A model generated the notes under the pieces. It was not told where the DNA came from and searched no databases. It was given only the letters and a program-made list of their open reading frames with translations. From NCBI GenBank assembly GCA_046297495.1, contig JBKBIP010000010.1, forward strand, positions 62,001 through 126,000: a stretch of DNA of 64,000 bases, given 5' to 3'. Source of the stretch: JBKBIP01 sp046297495 (GTDB lineage Bacteria; Planctomycetota; Planctomycetia; Gemmatales; Gemmataceae). Both the position numbers and the translations under genes were made by a program. This document shows, piece after piece, positions 1-8,220 of this stretch (its first letter is position 1; every line of letters begins with the position of its first letter).

Positions 1-992
1 GCGGCAGCGCGGAGGGCGGCGGCGCGCACGGCTGGCTCGGCGTCGTGGCTAAGGTGTCTGAGCCAAATGCCCGGCTCCAGGTCATCGCTTTGGAACAAGC
101 CCTCTAACACTTGCAGCCGCCGTAACGGTTGCGGATCAGTCAACAGTCGGCCACGCTTGAGATGTTCCTCGCGCAGACCCCGTTTCAGACGCAGCGCCGC
201 TTCGCACAACCGGCGGACTTCCGGGTCAGCATCGTGCAGCCAGTGCAACAGCTCTTCGGTCCGCATCACTTCCGGAGCCGGTCCCACCGCCAGGATGGCC
301 GCTTGACGCACTAGCGGTACCGGGTCGTTCAGCAACGGGACTACTTGTTCGAGCATCGCCAATCGCGGTTGCATGGCCAGATGGAGCGCGTGCAGGCGGC
401 AATCCACATCCTCGGCCCGCAGACAAATCTGCGTCAGCTCTCGGCACGCGCGCCGCACCTCGTCCCGCTCCGTCACTTGCGTCAACTGCTCGGCCAATCG
501 CAACGCCTTAGCACGCAGGATCGGATCGGAGAGTCGGCAGGTGGCGGCCACGATTTGGCTGGCGCTGCGCAGGGTGGCATCCTGGACCCCTGATTGCTCG
601 ACTAGGTGGGACTGAATTTCCAAGGTGCTTTGTTGCCCTGGCTGGCTCAAGCGTGGGAAAATCCGCGCTAGCTCGGCGGCCAACTCGGCCACGCGCGGAT
701 CGGTAGGACCCCAAGCGTCGATCAAAGAGACGAAGGCTGTGCGAACGTTGATACATACTTGGGAGCGCTCGTCGCGCAAGCAGCTCAGCAAACGCGGCAC
801 GGCGGCTTGGTCCAAGGACGCCACGCGCTCGGCCCAGATGGCGTTGTTCTCAGGGTCGGCATGTGCCAAGCGATACACGGTGTACCAGGCCCGCAAGGCC
901 TGGTACTGCCAGCCGCCGACCGCCAGCGTGCCCCCCACTAGCAGCAGGCCTATCAGCAACCACTTACGACGCCATAGAAATAGGGGGTTCAT
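1..992 (-). CDS. HEAT-repeat membrane-anchored protein, 3' end cut by window
   Basis: The frame is open from an ATG at 992 to the window edge (330 codons), so the C-terminus is missing. After a short basic N-terminus (MNPLFLWRRK) comes one hydrophobic segment at about residues 12-29, which reads as a membrane anchor or uncleaved signal. The rest is alpha-helical and rich in Leu, Ala and Arg. It has recurring HEAT/PBS-lyase-like units such as NDPVPLVRQAAILAV and HDAEPAVRAAALRAA near the cut end. HEAT solenoids act as protein-binding scaffolds; no catalytic motif is visible. It is divergent from the next gene. The family call is firm, the role unknown. Confidence 0.75.
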   Translation of the reverse strand, partial: MNPLFLWRRKWLLIGLLLVGGTLAVGGWQYQALRAWYTVYRLAHADPENNAIWAERVASLDQAAVPRLLSCLRDERSQVCINVRTAFVSLIDAWGPTDPRVAELAAELARIFPRLSQPGQQSTLEIQSHLVEQSGVQDATLRSASQIVAATCRLSDPILRAKALRLAEQLTQVTERDEVRRACRELTQICLRAEDVDCRLHALHLAMQPRLAMLEQVVPLLNDPVPLVRQAAILAVGPAPEVMRTEELLHWLHDADPEVRRLCEAALRLKRGLREEHLKRGRLLTDPQPLRRLQVLEGLFQSDDLEPGIWLRHLSHDAEPAVRAAALRAA

Positions 993-1357
993 TGACTCTT
1001 TTTCCTGGCCGATGCCTTGTGTCGATGCCCTTCCCGCATTCCAGCGGGCCAGCGTTATAGGCCAGAAACCGCTTCGGCCACAAGAGCAATCGCGCCGCCG
1101 CACTGCCTCAAACAGCACGGTGGATTTGGCCAACGCCTTACCCCGTCCACTCCATGTATCCCTAACTACCTCTTCATTGGATATGGTCGAAATTTCCTGA
1201 GAAACACACACATCTCCCAAAATCCCTAACGGCTGCCCCCGTCGTGTTTCGATGAATAAAAGGGAACAGAGATCAGAAGTCAGAAGTTTCTTTCCTGGCT
1301 ACTGCTAACTGACAACTGACAACTGCTAAAAGACTTTCGTGAGCCGTGAGGTGGTGG
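993..1357. other. Divergent intergenic region
   Basis: This gap separates the start of the leftward HEAT gene from the rightward secreted protein and must carry promoters for both. I cannot assign -35/-10 boxes with confidence. It contains the heptamer repeat at 1301-1328 and a GAGGTGG ribosome-binding site at 1348-1354. I see no convincing gene in it. Confidence 0.5.
1301..1328. repeat. Four tandem heptamers (ACTGNYA-like)
   Basis: Four consecutive 7-bp units are visible: ACTGCTA, ACTGACA, ACTGACA, ACTGCTA. They lie about 30 bp upstream of the ATG at 1358. They resemble the short tandemly repeated heptamers known from cyanobacteria and other genomes. A regulatory role is not shown. Confidence 0.7.
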
Positions 1358-2176
1358 ATGACCGGCCAGTTAATCCGTGGAATATGCGGCATGCTCTTGT
1401 TGTTGGTCTGGGGAGAATTCCTCCCGTTCGTCTGGGGCCAGCCACGGACGACGGAGGCGAACTGGTCCTGGGAACGGGGCCCGAAGCAGGCCACCGGAAC
1501 CTTGGGCTTGCCCTGGCAGGAGCTGCCGGTCGCGGTCCGTGAGGAAGTGCGGCGGGTAGTGGACAAGCCGACCTTGTTCGTGCAAGGCCCTGCCGAGGAA
1601 TTCATCGGCTGCCCCAAGATGTATCACTGGTTACTCGACCATCCCGACCGGGCGGCCCAAGCCTGGCATCGACTGGGAACCCCGGTGTTGTGCATTTGCA
1701 ACCAGGGGAACGGCCAGTTTTCCTGGTCGGATGGCCAGGGAACGGATGTACGTTGGCAGACCGTGTACCGTGCTGGCGGCCTGCGCGTCTGGTACGCGGA
1801 AGGGGCGGGTCGGCCCGGTTGGATGCTCCCCACCGTGACGGTCCGCGCCGTCGTCGTGCTGCGCCACGATGAACGACCGCTGACCGATGGTGTCTGCCGT
1901 CTGGGACATCAAGCCGACATGTTCGTGCAAACCGACAGTAAGACCGCCAAGATTCTCGCCCGCCTACTTGGACCATCGATCCCGCAATATGCCCAAGAAG
2001 GATTGGCTCAGATGGAGTTTTTCTTTTCCGCTCTGGTCCGCTACTTTGATCTGTATCCCGAAAAAGCCCCTTCGTTATTGCTCGACGACCGCCGCTCGAA
2101 TTCTCTCTTGGAACCAACTCCGCCCGCGACCGGCGTTCTCCAACCATTGCACTATGGGACAGGTTCCATGCCCTGA
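1358..2176 (+). CDS. Hypothetical secreted protein
   Basis: I do not recognise the family. The 272-residue product starts with a signal-peptide-like stretch (MTGQLIRGICGMLLLLVWG, about residues 1-25), so it is probably exported or anchored. The mature part is soluble-looking and Trp-rich (NWSWERGP, YHWLLDHPD). A GTG at 1346 in the same frame could also start it, but ATG 1358 has GAGGTGG seven bases upstream and gives the cleaner signal peptide. It is alone on this strand, divergent from the HEAT gene. Confidence 0.65.
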   Translation: MTGQLIRGICGMLLLLVWGEFLPFVWGQPRTTEANWSWERGPKQATGTLGLPWQELPVAVREEVRRVVDKPTLFVQGPAEEFIGCPKMYHWLLDHPDRAAQAWHRLGTPVLCICNQGNGQFSWSDGQGTDVRWQTVYRAGGLRVWYAEGAGRPGWMLPTVTVRAVVVLRHDERPLTDGVCRLGHQADMFVQTDSKTAKILARLLGPSIPQYAQEGLAQMEFFFSALVRYFDLYPEKAPSLLLDDRRSNSLLEPTPPATGVLQPLHYGTGSMP

Positions 2177-2211
2177 AGCGAGAATTACCTGTACCCCAGC
2201 CTGGATTGTCA

Positions 2212-2547
2212 ATGACCCATCGCCACGAATTGTCACAAGGGAGTGAGTCGCTGCCAGGTCATCTTTCTTTTCCACTCCAGGTTCATTACCCGCGCGGGTA
2301 TCAGTGGGGGCATCGCTTTGTTTCGCGTCTTGCTCCGATGTATTTGGGATACTTCATCCCCCCGATCCTATTCGTGGCGGCCGCCTTGGTGGCCTACATC
2401 ACCATCCAACGCCTGCTGACCACTCTGGATCGGGAGCAACACACGCAGATGGTGTTGGCGAAAGTGTTTGAACTCAAGGAAGGAATTACCCGCATGTCGG
2501 CGGATAAGTGGAGCCATCACCGGAGCATGGCAGTTGCTTTTCCCTGA
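2212..2547 (+). CDS. Possible small membrane protein
   Basis: A 111-residue frame with one clear hydrophobic helix near the middle (YFIPPILFVAAALVAYITIQ), followed by a charged helical tail (LDREQHTQMVLAKVFELKEG). It follows the previous gene by 35 bp on the same strand. There is no good Shine-Dalgarno before ATG 2212; ATG 2338, just before the hydrophobic helix, is an alternative start. I do not recognise it. It is listed because nothing else explains 2177-2655 and its membrane segment looks real, but it may not be a gene. Confidence 0.35.
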   Translation: MTHRHELSQGSESLPGHLSFPLQVHYPRGYQWGHRFVSRLAPMYLGYFIPPILFVAAALVAYITIQRLLTTLDREQHTQMVLAKVFELKEGITRMSADKWSHHRSMAVAFP

Positions 2548-2655
2548 TCCTACCGCGTCATCCGCCAGGCTCGGCAAATGGTTCCAAAGAATCCGCTCTG
2601 CCGAACATAAGCGGTGCGGCTCTTGTATAGTCCAATTCTCTGCATCAGGCGAGGA

Positions 2656-3516
2656 CTACCACTGCAACCAGGCAATCCAGAATACGCCTCCCAGAATGAG
2701 CACGCCAGCCGCCAACCGCCGGCCAAAGTCCTGCTCGTGGAAAAACACCCGACCGCCGATGATGGATAGCAGCAGCGACAAGCGATGGATGCCAACTACG
2801 TAGGGGGCTTGGAGGTATTGCAACGCGGTCAACTTAGACACCATGAAAGCAACTTCCAGGACGCCCCGGACCAGCAGTGCTTTCCGCTCGACCCGCAGGG
2901 CTTGCAGGCGGTCGCGGCGGCGAACGACCAGGGGAAAAAGAAACACCGCCGACAGCAACGTCATGGCGAAGCCCGCGAAGACGGGGGTTCCTTCTTGAAC
3001 CGCCAGACGGTCGAAACACGAATTGAGGCTGAAAAACAAGGCTGCCCCGCTGGCCAATAAGATGCTCTTTTTCTGCTCCCGCCATCCCTGAGTGGACGGG
3101 CGATACACCAGCAGCAAACTCCCCCCCACAACCAAGAACATGGCAATGACAGCGGGTAGCGTGAGCCGATCTCCGGTGATCAAGGGGGAGGTAATTAACA
3201 AAAACAACGGGGATAGCGAGAAAAACGACGCCACCAGGGAAATATCACCGTGGGAGAAGGCGTGCATCTTCATCCCCTCGGCCAAGGTATCCGTCACGCC
3301 GCGCAGGAAGACCAATAGCAGAAATGTCAACGAGATGGAAATCGTCTCATGCCCCGACACGCCAAGGACAACCAAGACGAGCAGATAAAACGGCAGCGCG
3401 TACGCGAAGGAGGCATAAGTCGAAGCCGTCCCATCCAGCCGAAAGGCGAGCTTCTTACTCACCAAATCCTTGGTGGCCGACAACACCGCGCTCAACACGG
3501 AAGCCAGAAGTCCCAT
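2656..3516 (-). CDS. EamA/DMT-superfamily permease
   Basis: The 286-residue product is almost entirely hydrophobic helices, about ten in two similar halves, as in drug/metabolite transporters of the EamA family. Examples are SLTFLLLVFLRGVTDTLAEG in the first half and RGVLEVAFMVSKLTALQYL in the second. The substrate cannot be read from sequence. ATG 3516 is preferred over an upstream TTG at 3552 because the twelve extra residues are polar and unlike the family's N-terminus; neither has a strong ribosome-binding site. It is divergent from the amidase gene, with an AT-rich stretch near 3566-3592 in the gap. Confidence 0.8.
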   Translation of the reverse strand: MGLLASVLSAVLSATKDLVSKKLAFRLDGTASTYASFAYALPFYLLVLVVLGVSGHETISISLTFLLLVFLRGVTDTLAEGMKMHAFSHGDISLVASFFSLSPLFLLITSPLITGDRLTLPAVIAMFLVVGGSLLLVYRPSTQGWREQKKSILLASGAALFFSLNSCFDRLAVQEGTPVFAGFAMTLLSAVFLFPLVVRRRDRLQALRVERKALLVRGVLEVAFMVSKLTALQYLQAPYVVGIHRLSLLLSIIGGRVFFHEQDFGRRLAAGVLILGGVFWIAWLQW

Positions 3517-3795
3517 GATCCAAGTTCCAGGCCGTGACAGGAGGCGTGCCAATGCCTATTCACTGTTCAGATATAAGAATGACATTTTATCGGAGTGTCC
3601 ATCTTCTTCGCCTCATTCCCCAATCCTATCGGCGCTGGCTCGACAAACAACCCGTGCTCGACGCTATTTAGCCGTCGGCTTAGAATGTTCCGTAAGCATG
3701 TCGCATCGGACCGCGCGACAAGGCAACAGACACCTCAAAGGGGCCCACTATCTAGGCATCCATCCTTCGGTGGGTCTCTGGGAGACCATTTACGT

Positions 3796-5001
3796 ATGAA
3801 CATCGAACAATCCGGGGCCTTCGTGGAAGTGTTCACTGTCGAACCAACGGCGGCTGGCCCTTTGGACGGCTTGACATTCGTTGTCAAGGATTTGCTGGAC
3901 GTAGCGGGGCGACGGACTGGTTACGGCAACCCGACCTGGCGCGACACTCATCCGCCAGCGGCGGCGCATGCCGTGTGCGTCGAGCAACTGCTGGCGGCTG
4001 GGGCGCGGTGCGGGGGGAAGACCATCACCGACGAGCTGGCCTTTAGCCTGGTCGGGGAGAATCATTTTTATGGCACGCCGTTGAATCCCAAGGCGCCGCA
4101 ACGCGTGCCGGGCGGATCGTCGAGCGGTTCGGCGTCGGCGGTGGCGTGTGGGCTGGCGGATTTCGCTCTCGGCTCGGACACCGGCGGCTCGGTGCGCGTG
4201 CCGGCGAGCAACTGCGGGCTGTTCGGCTTGCGTCCCTCTCATGGTCACATCTCATTGGCGGGGGTCTTGCCGCTGTCTCCTTCCTTCGACACGGTCGGCC
4301 TCTTCGCCCGCACTGCCGAGGTACTGGCGCGCGTGGCCGGGGTGTTGCTTGGTTGCGATGTGCCAGCTTCCTGTGACATCGGCACAGTGTACCTGCTGAC
4401 GGATGCTTTCGCCTTGTGTGACGAATCGAGCCGACAAGCGTTGCAAGCGCCCGTTGCTTCCTTGCAGCAGCAATTCCCCGGCAAGGTGCGCGAAACGCCA
4501 TTCGCCGCCATCGTCGCCGATCCCGCCGGCTCGGATTTGTACTATTGGTATCAAGAGGTCTTTCGCATCGTGCAATGGAGCGAGATTTGGAGCTGTTTGG
4601 GAAGCTGGATCACGGCGACGCGGCCCGAACTGGGGCCAATCGTGGCCAAGTCGTTTCAGTCGATCCAAGGGATCGACCGGCGGCGCCTGGGTGAAGCGGT
4701 GCGCCGTCGCGAGCGTTATTGCCGCCAGCTGGCCCACTTCTTGCAACCCAACGATATCCTGTGCCTGCCCACGGCTCCGACTCCCGCCCCGCTCAAGGGG
4801 ACCGTCGGCGACCGCGAACAGACCGCCACCAACTACTACCCGCGCGCCCTGGCGTTGACGACCATCGCCGGCCTGGGCCGCCTGCCGCAAGTCTCCCTGC
4901 CGCTGGCCGAGTGCGACGGCGCTCCCCTGGGCTTGTCTTTCATCGCCGGGCACGGGCAGGATGCGTTGTTGCTGAGCATGGCGAAAGCGTTGACGCCCTG
5001 A
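3796..5001 (+). CDS. Amidase-signature hydrolase
   Basis: The 401-residue enzyme belongs to the amidase signature family, which hydrolyses C-N amide bonds with a Ser-cisSer-Lys triad. All three are visible: Lys31 (VVKD), Ser108 in the GGSSSGSA loop and Ser132 in DTGGSVRVPA. The 24-residue spacing between the two serines matches the family. Its length fits the shorter AMI1/AtzF-like amidases better than GatA. The frame is open upstream to 3595, but that stretch is not amidase-like; ATG 3796 with GGGAG about 12 bases upstream is chosen. No gatB or gatC is adjacent, so a tRNA amidotransferase role is unlikely. The substrate is unknown. It converges with the PIN frame one base after its stop. Confidence 0.9.
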   Translation: MNIEQSGAFVEVFTVEPTAAGPLDGLTFVVKDLLDVAGRRTGYGNPTWRDTHPPAAAHAVCVEQLLAAGARCGGKTITDELAFSLVGENHFYGTPLNPKAPQRVPGGSSSGSASAVACGLADFALGSDTGGSVRVPASNCGLFGLRPSHGHISLAGVLPLSPSFDTVGLFARTAEVLARVAGVLLGCDVPASCDIGTVYLLTDAFALCDESSRQALQAPVASLQQQFPGKVRETPFAAIVADPAGSDLYYWYQEVFRIVQWSEIWSCLGSWITATRPELGPIVAKSFQSIQGIDRRRLGEAVRRRERYCRQLAHFLQPNDILCLPTAPTPAPLKGTVGDREQTATNYYPRALALTTIAGLGRLPQVSLPLAECDGAPLGLSFIAGHGQDALLLSMAKALTP

Positions 5002-5002
5002 G

Positions 5003-5428
5003 TCACAGCGTCCAATCCTTGAGCTTCAATCCCGGCACCTTGGCGAAATCCGCCACGTTGCGACTCAGCAACGTCGCTTGGTGGGCCAACGCGATGGCGG
5101 CGATCTGCAAGTCCTTGGTGCCGATACGGAGTTTCATGGAACGGAGTTGGTTATATTGAGTCGCGGCGGCGTCATCGAATTTTAAGACCATAAGCTGTCG
5201 GTAAACATCGACGTGCTTGCTCAATTTGGTATAGGCGAAGATGAGTTTCTCCGTGGTTTTAGCGCGGGAGAGTAACGCTAACCAACCGCGTGTTTGTTCC
5301 TCGTAGGTGATAATCGTTGTCGCTTTCTCAACGGCTGGGTCGAGGGCCAGGCGGGAGCGTAATCGATGCGCTTCCGTGTTACTTGCCTACTCCAACAAGG
5401 TCATGTGATCCGTATCGAAGACGATCAT
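5003..5428 (-). pseudogene. PIN-domain (VapC-like) toxin interrupted by an in-frame TAG
   Basis: From ATG 5428 the frame reads MIVFDTDHMTLLE, then TAG at codon 14. It then continues in the same frame for 127 more codons with a complete PIN domain. The acidic active-site set is intact: Asp5, Glu43/44 (TYEEQTRG), Asp106 (IGTKDLQIAA) and Asn124/Asp127 (SRNVADF). PIN toxins are Mg-dependent RNases. The ATG overlaps the TGA of the upstream antitoxin-like gene (ATGA), as in translationally coupled toxin-antitoxin pairs. Only one codon is at fault, so this is a fresh nonsense mutation, a sequencing error, or a suppressed stop. A TTG at 5224 could start only the C-terminal 73 residues, which lack Asp5. 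Confidence 0.85.
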
Positions 5429-5649
5429 GGCGTTGCTTTCTTACGTTTTGAGGATTTGGGCCGAAACGACTCGCGCCATTCTCTTCCCAAACGCATCGCT
5501 TCCTCAAAATCGGGATCATTGGCAAAGGCGCCCCAAACTGTCTCCAACCAGGGATCGGAAACGGATGGAGCGGGTGGTTGATTCTTTTTTAATTGCTCCA
5601 TCTCGGCTTCCAGAGCCGCCACACGGGCTTCCAGCGATTTTTTGGTCAT
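5425..5649 (-). CDS. Antitoxin-like protein, partner of the PIN toxin
   Basis: A 74-residue charged protein. The N-terminus is a short coiled coil (SLEARVAALEAEMEQLKK). The C-terminal half carries the block FANDPDFEEAMRLGREWRESFRP, of a type often found just upstream of PIN toxins; the toxin-binding role is inferred. ATG 5649 is chosen because AGGGGA lies about nine bases upstream; an upstream TTG is possible. Its TGA overlaps the toxin ATG by four bases, implying coupled translation. It is a close paralogue of the next gene upstream (5670-5879). Confidence 0.8.
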   Translation of the reverse strand: MTKKSLEARVAALEAEMEQLKKNQPPAPSVSDPWLETVWGAFANDPDFEEAMRLGREWRESFRPKSSKRKKATP

Positions 5650-5669
5650 GCGCTTTTCCCCTGTTCTTT

Positions 5670-5879
5670 TCAATGTGTTTTAGATTGTGATCGAAACGAC
5701 TTCCGCCATTCCTGCCCTAAACGCATTGCTTCCTCGTAAATCGGATCATTAGCGAAGGTGCCGGCGATTTTATGCCACCACGATTCCGATTTCTTTTCTT
5801 GTGCTTCGACTTTTGCTTTCAACCACGCCACCTCCACTTCTAAGGCGGCAACGCGGTCTTCCAATTTGACAGTAGCCAT
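5670..5879 (-). CDS. Second antitoxin-like paralogue
   Basis: A 69-residue protein with the same layout as its neighbour: an N-terminal coiled coil (LEDRVAALEVEVAWLKAKVE) and the block FANDPIYEEAMRLGQEWRKS. A strong ribosome-binding site (GGGAGGG) precedes ATG 5879. It lies 12 bp after metG and 20 bp before the next antitoxin gene, so the three may share a transcript. There is only one toxin frame for two antitoxin copies, which suggests tandem duplication or loss of a second toxin. The antitoxin call rests on its neighbour and the shared motif. Confidence 0.75.
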   Translation of the reverse strand: MATVKLEDRVAALEVEVAWLKAKVEAQEKKSESWWHKIAGTFANDPIYEEAMRLGQEWRKSFRSQSKTH

Positions 5880-5891
5880 GATCCCTCCCTT

Positions 5892-7442
5892 TCAACTAAT
5901 CCTCGGAAACAGCGGCTTGACCTTCCCATCCTCCAGTTGGGCCAGGACGCGTAGGTCCTCGACTTGACGGGGATGGACGAACACATCCTCGAAACGCACT
6001 TCGTCCCACGACTGCGGAAAATTAAAGCTCTGATAGATCGTCTCCGCCGTGCGTGGCAAGAATGGCTTGAGTAAGATGGCGGCGCAGCGCAGCTGTTCCA
6101 CCAAATCGTAGAGCACATGCTTGGCGGTCTCTTTATCGGTCTTGACCAGCTTCCAAGGTTCCTTGCGGTCGGCGTACTGGTTGGCCGGGTCGAGAATCTG
6201 CCGCCAGACGCGCTCCAACGCCTGGTTGTATTGACAGGCTTCGATGTGCTCCTCCACTTGCTGCACGGTCGTTTCCGTGTCGGTCTCGGTGTAGATGACG
6301 CCTGGCTCGCGCTCTGCCGTTTCGTGCAAGTGACCAGCGTAGTTCTTGGTGATCAATGTCACGCAGCGGCTAAACAGGTTGCCAAGATTATTGGCCAGGT
6401 CCGAATTGTACACGGACTCGAAGCGCTCCCAGTTAAAGTCTCCGTCGCCGGGAAAGGGACATTCGCGCAAGAAGTAATAACGAAACGCCTCGGAGTTGAA
6501 CTTGGTGACAATGTCCATCGGCTCCACGACGTTGCCGAGCGTTTTGCTGATCTTGCCTCCTTTGTTATAGACAAATCCATGTCCAAACACCATGCGCGGC
6601 GGTTCCTCGTCGGCGGCCCAGAGCATGGCCGGCCATAGGGCGCAGTGGAAGCGCGTGATGTCCTTGCCGATGAAATGCATGTCCGCTGGCCACCACTCGC
6701 GGAAGCGGCCCTCATCCTGCCCGTAGCCAATGGCCGTGATGTAGTTCAACAGGGCATCGAACCACACATAAATGGTGTACTCCTCGTCAAAGGGGACCCG
6801 AATCCCCCACGACTGGCCGGAGCGCGTGATGTTGACATCTTGCAGTCCACTTTGCACCAAGGCCAAGACCTCGTTACGCCGGCTTTCCGGTTGGATGAAG
6901 TCGGGATATTCCTCGTAATGCTTCAACAATCGCTCTTGGAATTTCGACAGGGCGAAGTAATAGCAATCCTCACTCCGTTTTTCGGGAATGGTGTGATGGT
7001 TGGGACAGCGGCCATTCTCCAATTCCCGTTCCGTCTTGAACGCCTCGCATCCTTCGCAATACAGCCCTTCGTAGTTCCCCTTGTAGATGTGGCCATTGTC
7101 GTACACCTTCTGGATGAACTTTCGGCAGCCTTCATGGTGGCGTGGCTCGCTGGTCTGGATGAAATCGTTGTAGCTGATGTCCAGTGCTTGCCACACTTCC
7201 TGGAATTGCCGGGCCATGTCATCGCAGTAGTCCTTCGGCTCGCGGCCCAGCTCCGCCGCTCGCTTGGCCACCTTGATGGTGTTTTCATCGTTCCCCATGA
7301 GGAAAAAGACATCGTACCCCTCCATGCGGCGATACCGCGCCTGGACGTCGGCCCCCAGCTTCTCGAAAGCGGTGCCAATATGCGGCCGGCTATTGGGATA
7401 GTCAATGGCGGTCGTTAGATAAAAGCGAGCACGTTCAGCCAT
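5892..7442 (-). CDS. metG: Methionyl-tRNA synthetase
   Basis: This class I aminoacyl-tRNA synthetase charges tRNA-Met in the cytoplasm. The ATP-binding HIGH signature is PHIGT at residues 20-24, and KMSKS appears as KISKT in GGKISKTLGN. A zinc-knuckle insertion is visible (YCEGCEAF and CPNHH), as is the anticodon-binding helical C-domain (NLGNLFSRC, WKLVKTD). At 516 residues it lacks the C-terminal tRNA-binding EMAP/Trbp111 domain found in longer forms. ATG 7442 has AAGGA ten bases upstream; ATG 7460 (six residues longer) is an alternative. The antitoxin-like genes follow directly downstream. Confidence 0.95.
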   Translation of the reverse strand: MAERARFYLTTAIDYPNSRPHIGTAFEKLGADVQARYRRMEGYDVFFLMGNDENTIKVAKRAAELGREPKDYCDDMARQFQEVWQALDISYNDFIQTSEPRHHEGCRKFIQKVYDNGHIYKGNYEGLYCEGCEAFKTERELENGRCPNHHTIPEKRSEDCYYFALSKFQERLLKHYEEYPDFIQPESRRNEVLALVQSGLQDVNITRSGQSWGIRVPFDEEYTIYVWFDALLNYITAIGYGQDEGRFREWWPADMHFIGKDITRFHCALWPAMLWAADEEPPRMVFGHGFVYNKGGKISKTLGNVVEPMDIVTKFNSEAFRYYFLRECPFPGDGDFNWERFESVYNSDLANNLGNLFSRCVTLITKNYAGHLHETAEREPGVIYTETDTETTVQQVEEHIEACQYNQALERVWRQILDPANQYADRKEPWKLVKTDKETAKHVLYDLVEQLRCAAILLKPFLPRTAETIYQSFNFPQSWDEVRFEDVFVHPRQVEDLRVLAQLEDGKVKPLFPRIS

Positions 7443-7606
7443 GGTTGTGATGTCCTTCATTTCCAGGGGAAAACGACGAATGATGCCTTCTTCTTAGCAA
7501 GAGAAGCGCCGATTGTCCGGGGTTCAGCCAACTTGTACAGGATACCGAAATTGGAGTAAAGTAGGGACAGCAAGAGCATTTTTTGGGCCATCACGAAGGG
7601 GAAAGC

Positions 7607-8215
7607 ATGAAAGCCGTCATGCCAGTGGCATTTCCAGAGATTCTCGCCTGGCGCAAGCGCTCCGGGGCTGATCAATGGGATGAAATGTGGGAAGGAGTCC
7701 TACACATGCCGCCGATGCCGATTAATGAGCATCAAGACTTTGAATCGGATCTCGAAGCGTATTTGCGGGAGCATTGGGCCAAGCCGCTCAAAGCCGTTGT
7801 GCGCCATCAAATCAACCTGTCCTTGCCGGACGAAGAAGATTGGACGAAAAATTACCGCATCCCCGACCTATTGATGATGACCGCGGAACGGTACCGTCAC
7901 ATCAATCGCGGCGCCTATTGCGGTGGCCCCCCCAATGTCGTCGTCGAAATCCACAGTCCCGGTGATGAGGCCTACGACAAACTCGACTTCTATGCCGAAC
8001 TAGGCGTACCAGAGGTCTGGATCATCAACCGGGACAGCAAGCAGCCTGATTTGTTTCTGTTGAAGAAAGGCAAGTACCGCAAGCAACGGGCGACGGCGAG
8101 TGGCTGGTTTCGCAGTCCCGAAACCGGCTTCGAGATGAAAGCCAACGGCGCGGGGAAACTGCTCATCCGCAAGATCGGCGACGAAAGCACGCAAAAAGAG
8201 TTGCCGGAAGAGTGA
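7607..8215 (+). CDS. Uma2-family (DUF820) putative endonuclease
   Basis: A 202-residue protein of the Uma2 family, which has a PD-(D/E)XK nuclease-like fold and is strongly expanded in planctomycetes and cyanobacteria. The core is visible: IPDLLMM, then VVVEIHSPGDEAYDKLDFYAELGVPEVWIIN, here split as VVVEIHSPGDE and YDKLDFYAELGVPEVWIIN. Asp and Glu are in place, and the usual downstream Lys is in YDKLDFY. ATG 7607 is chosen over an in-frame TTG at 7583 because GAAGGGG lies about eight bases upstream. The cellular role of the family is not settled. It converges with the next gene with a five-base gap. Confidence 0.85.
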   Translation: MKAVMPVAFPEILAWRKRSGADQWDEMWEGVLHMPPMPINEHQDFESDLEAYLREHWAKPLKAVVRHQINLSLPDEEDWTKNYRIPDLLMMTAERYRHINRGAYCGGPPNVVVEIHSPGDEAYDKLDFYAELGVPEVWIINRDSKQPDLFLLKKGKYRKQRATASGWFRSPETGFEMKANGAGKLLIRKIGDESTQKELPEE

Positions 8216-8220
8216 TTCGA

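Noticed and set aside
1301..1328. CRISPR array
   Set aside because: The repeat unit is seven bases with no spacers and no cas gene in the window.
3796..5001. Glu-tRNA(Gln) amidotransferase subunit GatA
   Set aside because: It is shorter than GatA, lacks gatB/gatC neighbours, and the C-terminal half is of the shorter amidase type.
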